The position numbers and the translations under genes are program-made. DNA of 6,341 bases from Chlamydiota bacterium (GTDB lineage Bacteria > Chlamydiota > Chlamydiia > Chlamydiales > Rhabdochlamydiaceae): assembly GCA_011065235.1 (NCBI GenBank), contig JAAKFB010000107.1:1-6341 (forward strand). Direction: 5' to 3'. This document shows, one piece after another, positions 5,919 through 6,341 of the stretch. Under the pieces are notes generated by a model. That model was not told the DNA's origin and did no database searches. It saw only the letters and a program-made list of their open reading frames with translations. Position 1 is the first letter of the stretch, and each line of letters begins with the position of its first letter.

Positions 5919-6341
5919 TTACCCACGCGGGTCAGAAATTCCAAAAATGTCTTCCTCACTTGAGGAGGACATTTTTTTATACACCGTTCCTTTCTCGGGA
6001 TCCATGGTGACGGTCTGCCCGTCACTGAGGCGGCGAAGCGCCTCATCTGCACGGATGAGAATCGGGATATTGAGTTTCTCGGCCTCTCGAAGGGCGAGGT
6101 CCTCATATGCATGGTCATCGGGATGGTTCTGAAGGATCAGTGCTTTGGCCTTTTGGTCCACGGGGATGTATTCTTGCGTGATCTTGGATAGAACGACGAT
6201 CTTGCCCGAGGCGGCGCTGGTCGCATATTCATCGGGGGTGAGGACGATTTTGATCTCTCCTTCGATTTCGGGACCTTCGGACTCATCTGCACGCACGAGA
6301 ACCTCTCCGATGCTTTCTACGACCATCATGTTGGTTGTGCC
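5919..6341 (-). CDS. pyk: Pyruvate kinase, C-terminal part with extra PEP-utiliser-like domain (5'-partial)
   Basis: Pyruvate kinase converts phosphoenolpyruvate and ADP to pyruvate and ATP, the last step of glycolysis. Only the final 140 residues are here; the catalytic barrel lies beyond the right edge. The fragment opens with GTTNMMVVESIGEVL, which matches the segment closing the regular alpha/beta C domain of long Bacillus-type enzymes (GTTN-x-M-V). It continues into a swivel domain like that of PEP-utilising enzymes: SGKIVVLSKITQEYIPV, KAKALIL, LNIPILIRADEALRRLSDGQTVTMDPEKGTVYK. The usual TSHAA signature is replaced by a segment reading DDHAYED, so the domain is probably structural here and not phosphoryl-carrying. 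A Ser/Glu/Asp-rich tail ends the protein. It converges on the 4991 gene, with 28 bases between the stops. Another PEP-utilising protein is possible, but GTTN-x-M-V favours pyk. Confidence 0.75.
   Translation of the reverse strand, partial: GTTNMMVVESIGEVLVRADESEGPEIEGEIKIVLTPDEYATSAASGKIVVLSKITQEYIPVDQKAKALILQNHPDDHAYEDLALREAEKLNIPILIRADEALRRLSDGQTVTMDPEKGTVYKKMSSSSEEDIFGISDPRG
5943..5978 (+). terminator. Rho-independent terminator of the 4991 gene, inside the convergent pyk coding end
   Basis: The arms 5943-5958 and 5961-5976 are complementary at all 16 positions, counting one U-G wobble (5952/5967). In practice the loop would open to about CACTTG. The core stem is GUC(U)UCCUC with GAGGAGGAC, and a run of seven T (5972-5978) completes it. 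It lies 52 bases after the stop at 5890. The T run is longer on the + strand, and the wobble becomes an A-C mismatch in the - transcript, so it favours stopping + transcription. It overlaps the last codons of the opposing gene, where it encodes MSSSSEED. Confidence 0.75.

Noticed and set aside
5921..5932. ACCC-ACGC-GGGT hairpin at the pyk stop codon as a pyk terminator
   Set aside because: Four base pairs only and no T run on the - strand after it; too weak to call.
5947..6132. Small + strand open frame opposite pyk
   Set aside because: It is Ser/Arg-rich, has no ribosome binding site, starts inside the terminator and is antisense to a recognisable pyruvate kinase domain.

Overview
The window reads as a chromosomal segment from a member of the Chlamydiota, most likely an environmental (Parachlamydia/Waddlia/Simkania-type) lineage rather than Chlamydia itself. 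The main reason is gene order. A membrane diadenylate cyclase (dacA/cdaA, formerly ybbP), a YbbR-domain protein and an HtrB/LpxL-type lipid A acyltransferase lie in one transcription unit. From memory, C. trachomatis has the same order (CT012-CT011-CT010). This placement is inference; no database was consulted.

Layout. Positions 1-4885 (+) hold a tightly packed five-gene run: dacA (5' end cut off by the window edge), ybbR/cdaR, a WaaG-like GT4 glycosyltransferase, an lpxL/htrB-type acyltransferase and rsmE. Neighbouring genes overlap by 4, 4, 22 and 8 bases. They are probably co-transcribed and translationally coupled, because the lpxL and rsmE starts lack a Shine-Dalgarno sequence. No intrinsic terminator is visible after rsmE. 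Positions 4886-4990 are a very AT-rich intergenic stretch with a near-consensus sigma-70 promoter and an AT palindrome just upstream of it. This promoter drives an unrecognised AT-rich gene (4991-5890, +) for a 299-residue protein with one N-terminal hydrophobic segment, a Thr/Pro/Lys-rich linker and a helical C-terminal half. Its probable terminator lies inside the 3' coding end of the convergent last gene (5919-6341, -). That gene is the C-terminal part of a long-form pyruvate kinase carrying the extra PEP-utiliser-like swivel domain; the rest lies beyond the right edge.

How the genes fit together. The dacA-ybbR pair makes and probably controls c-di-AMP at the inner membrane. The glycosyltransferase and the acyltransferase point to lipopolysaccharide assembly (core sugar and lipid A acyl chain). 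RsmE methylates 16S rRNA and has no obvious link to envelope work. The 299-residue protein differs from its neighbours in base composition (about 35% GC in a sampled 60-base stretch, against 45-65% in samples from the operon) and has its own strong promoter. It looks like an independently acquired or lineage-specific membrane or secreted protein and is the least explained part of the window.

No tRNA, rRNA, CRISPR array, insertion sequence or integrase was seen.
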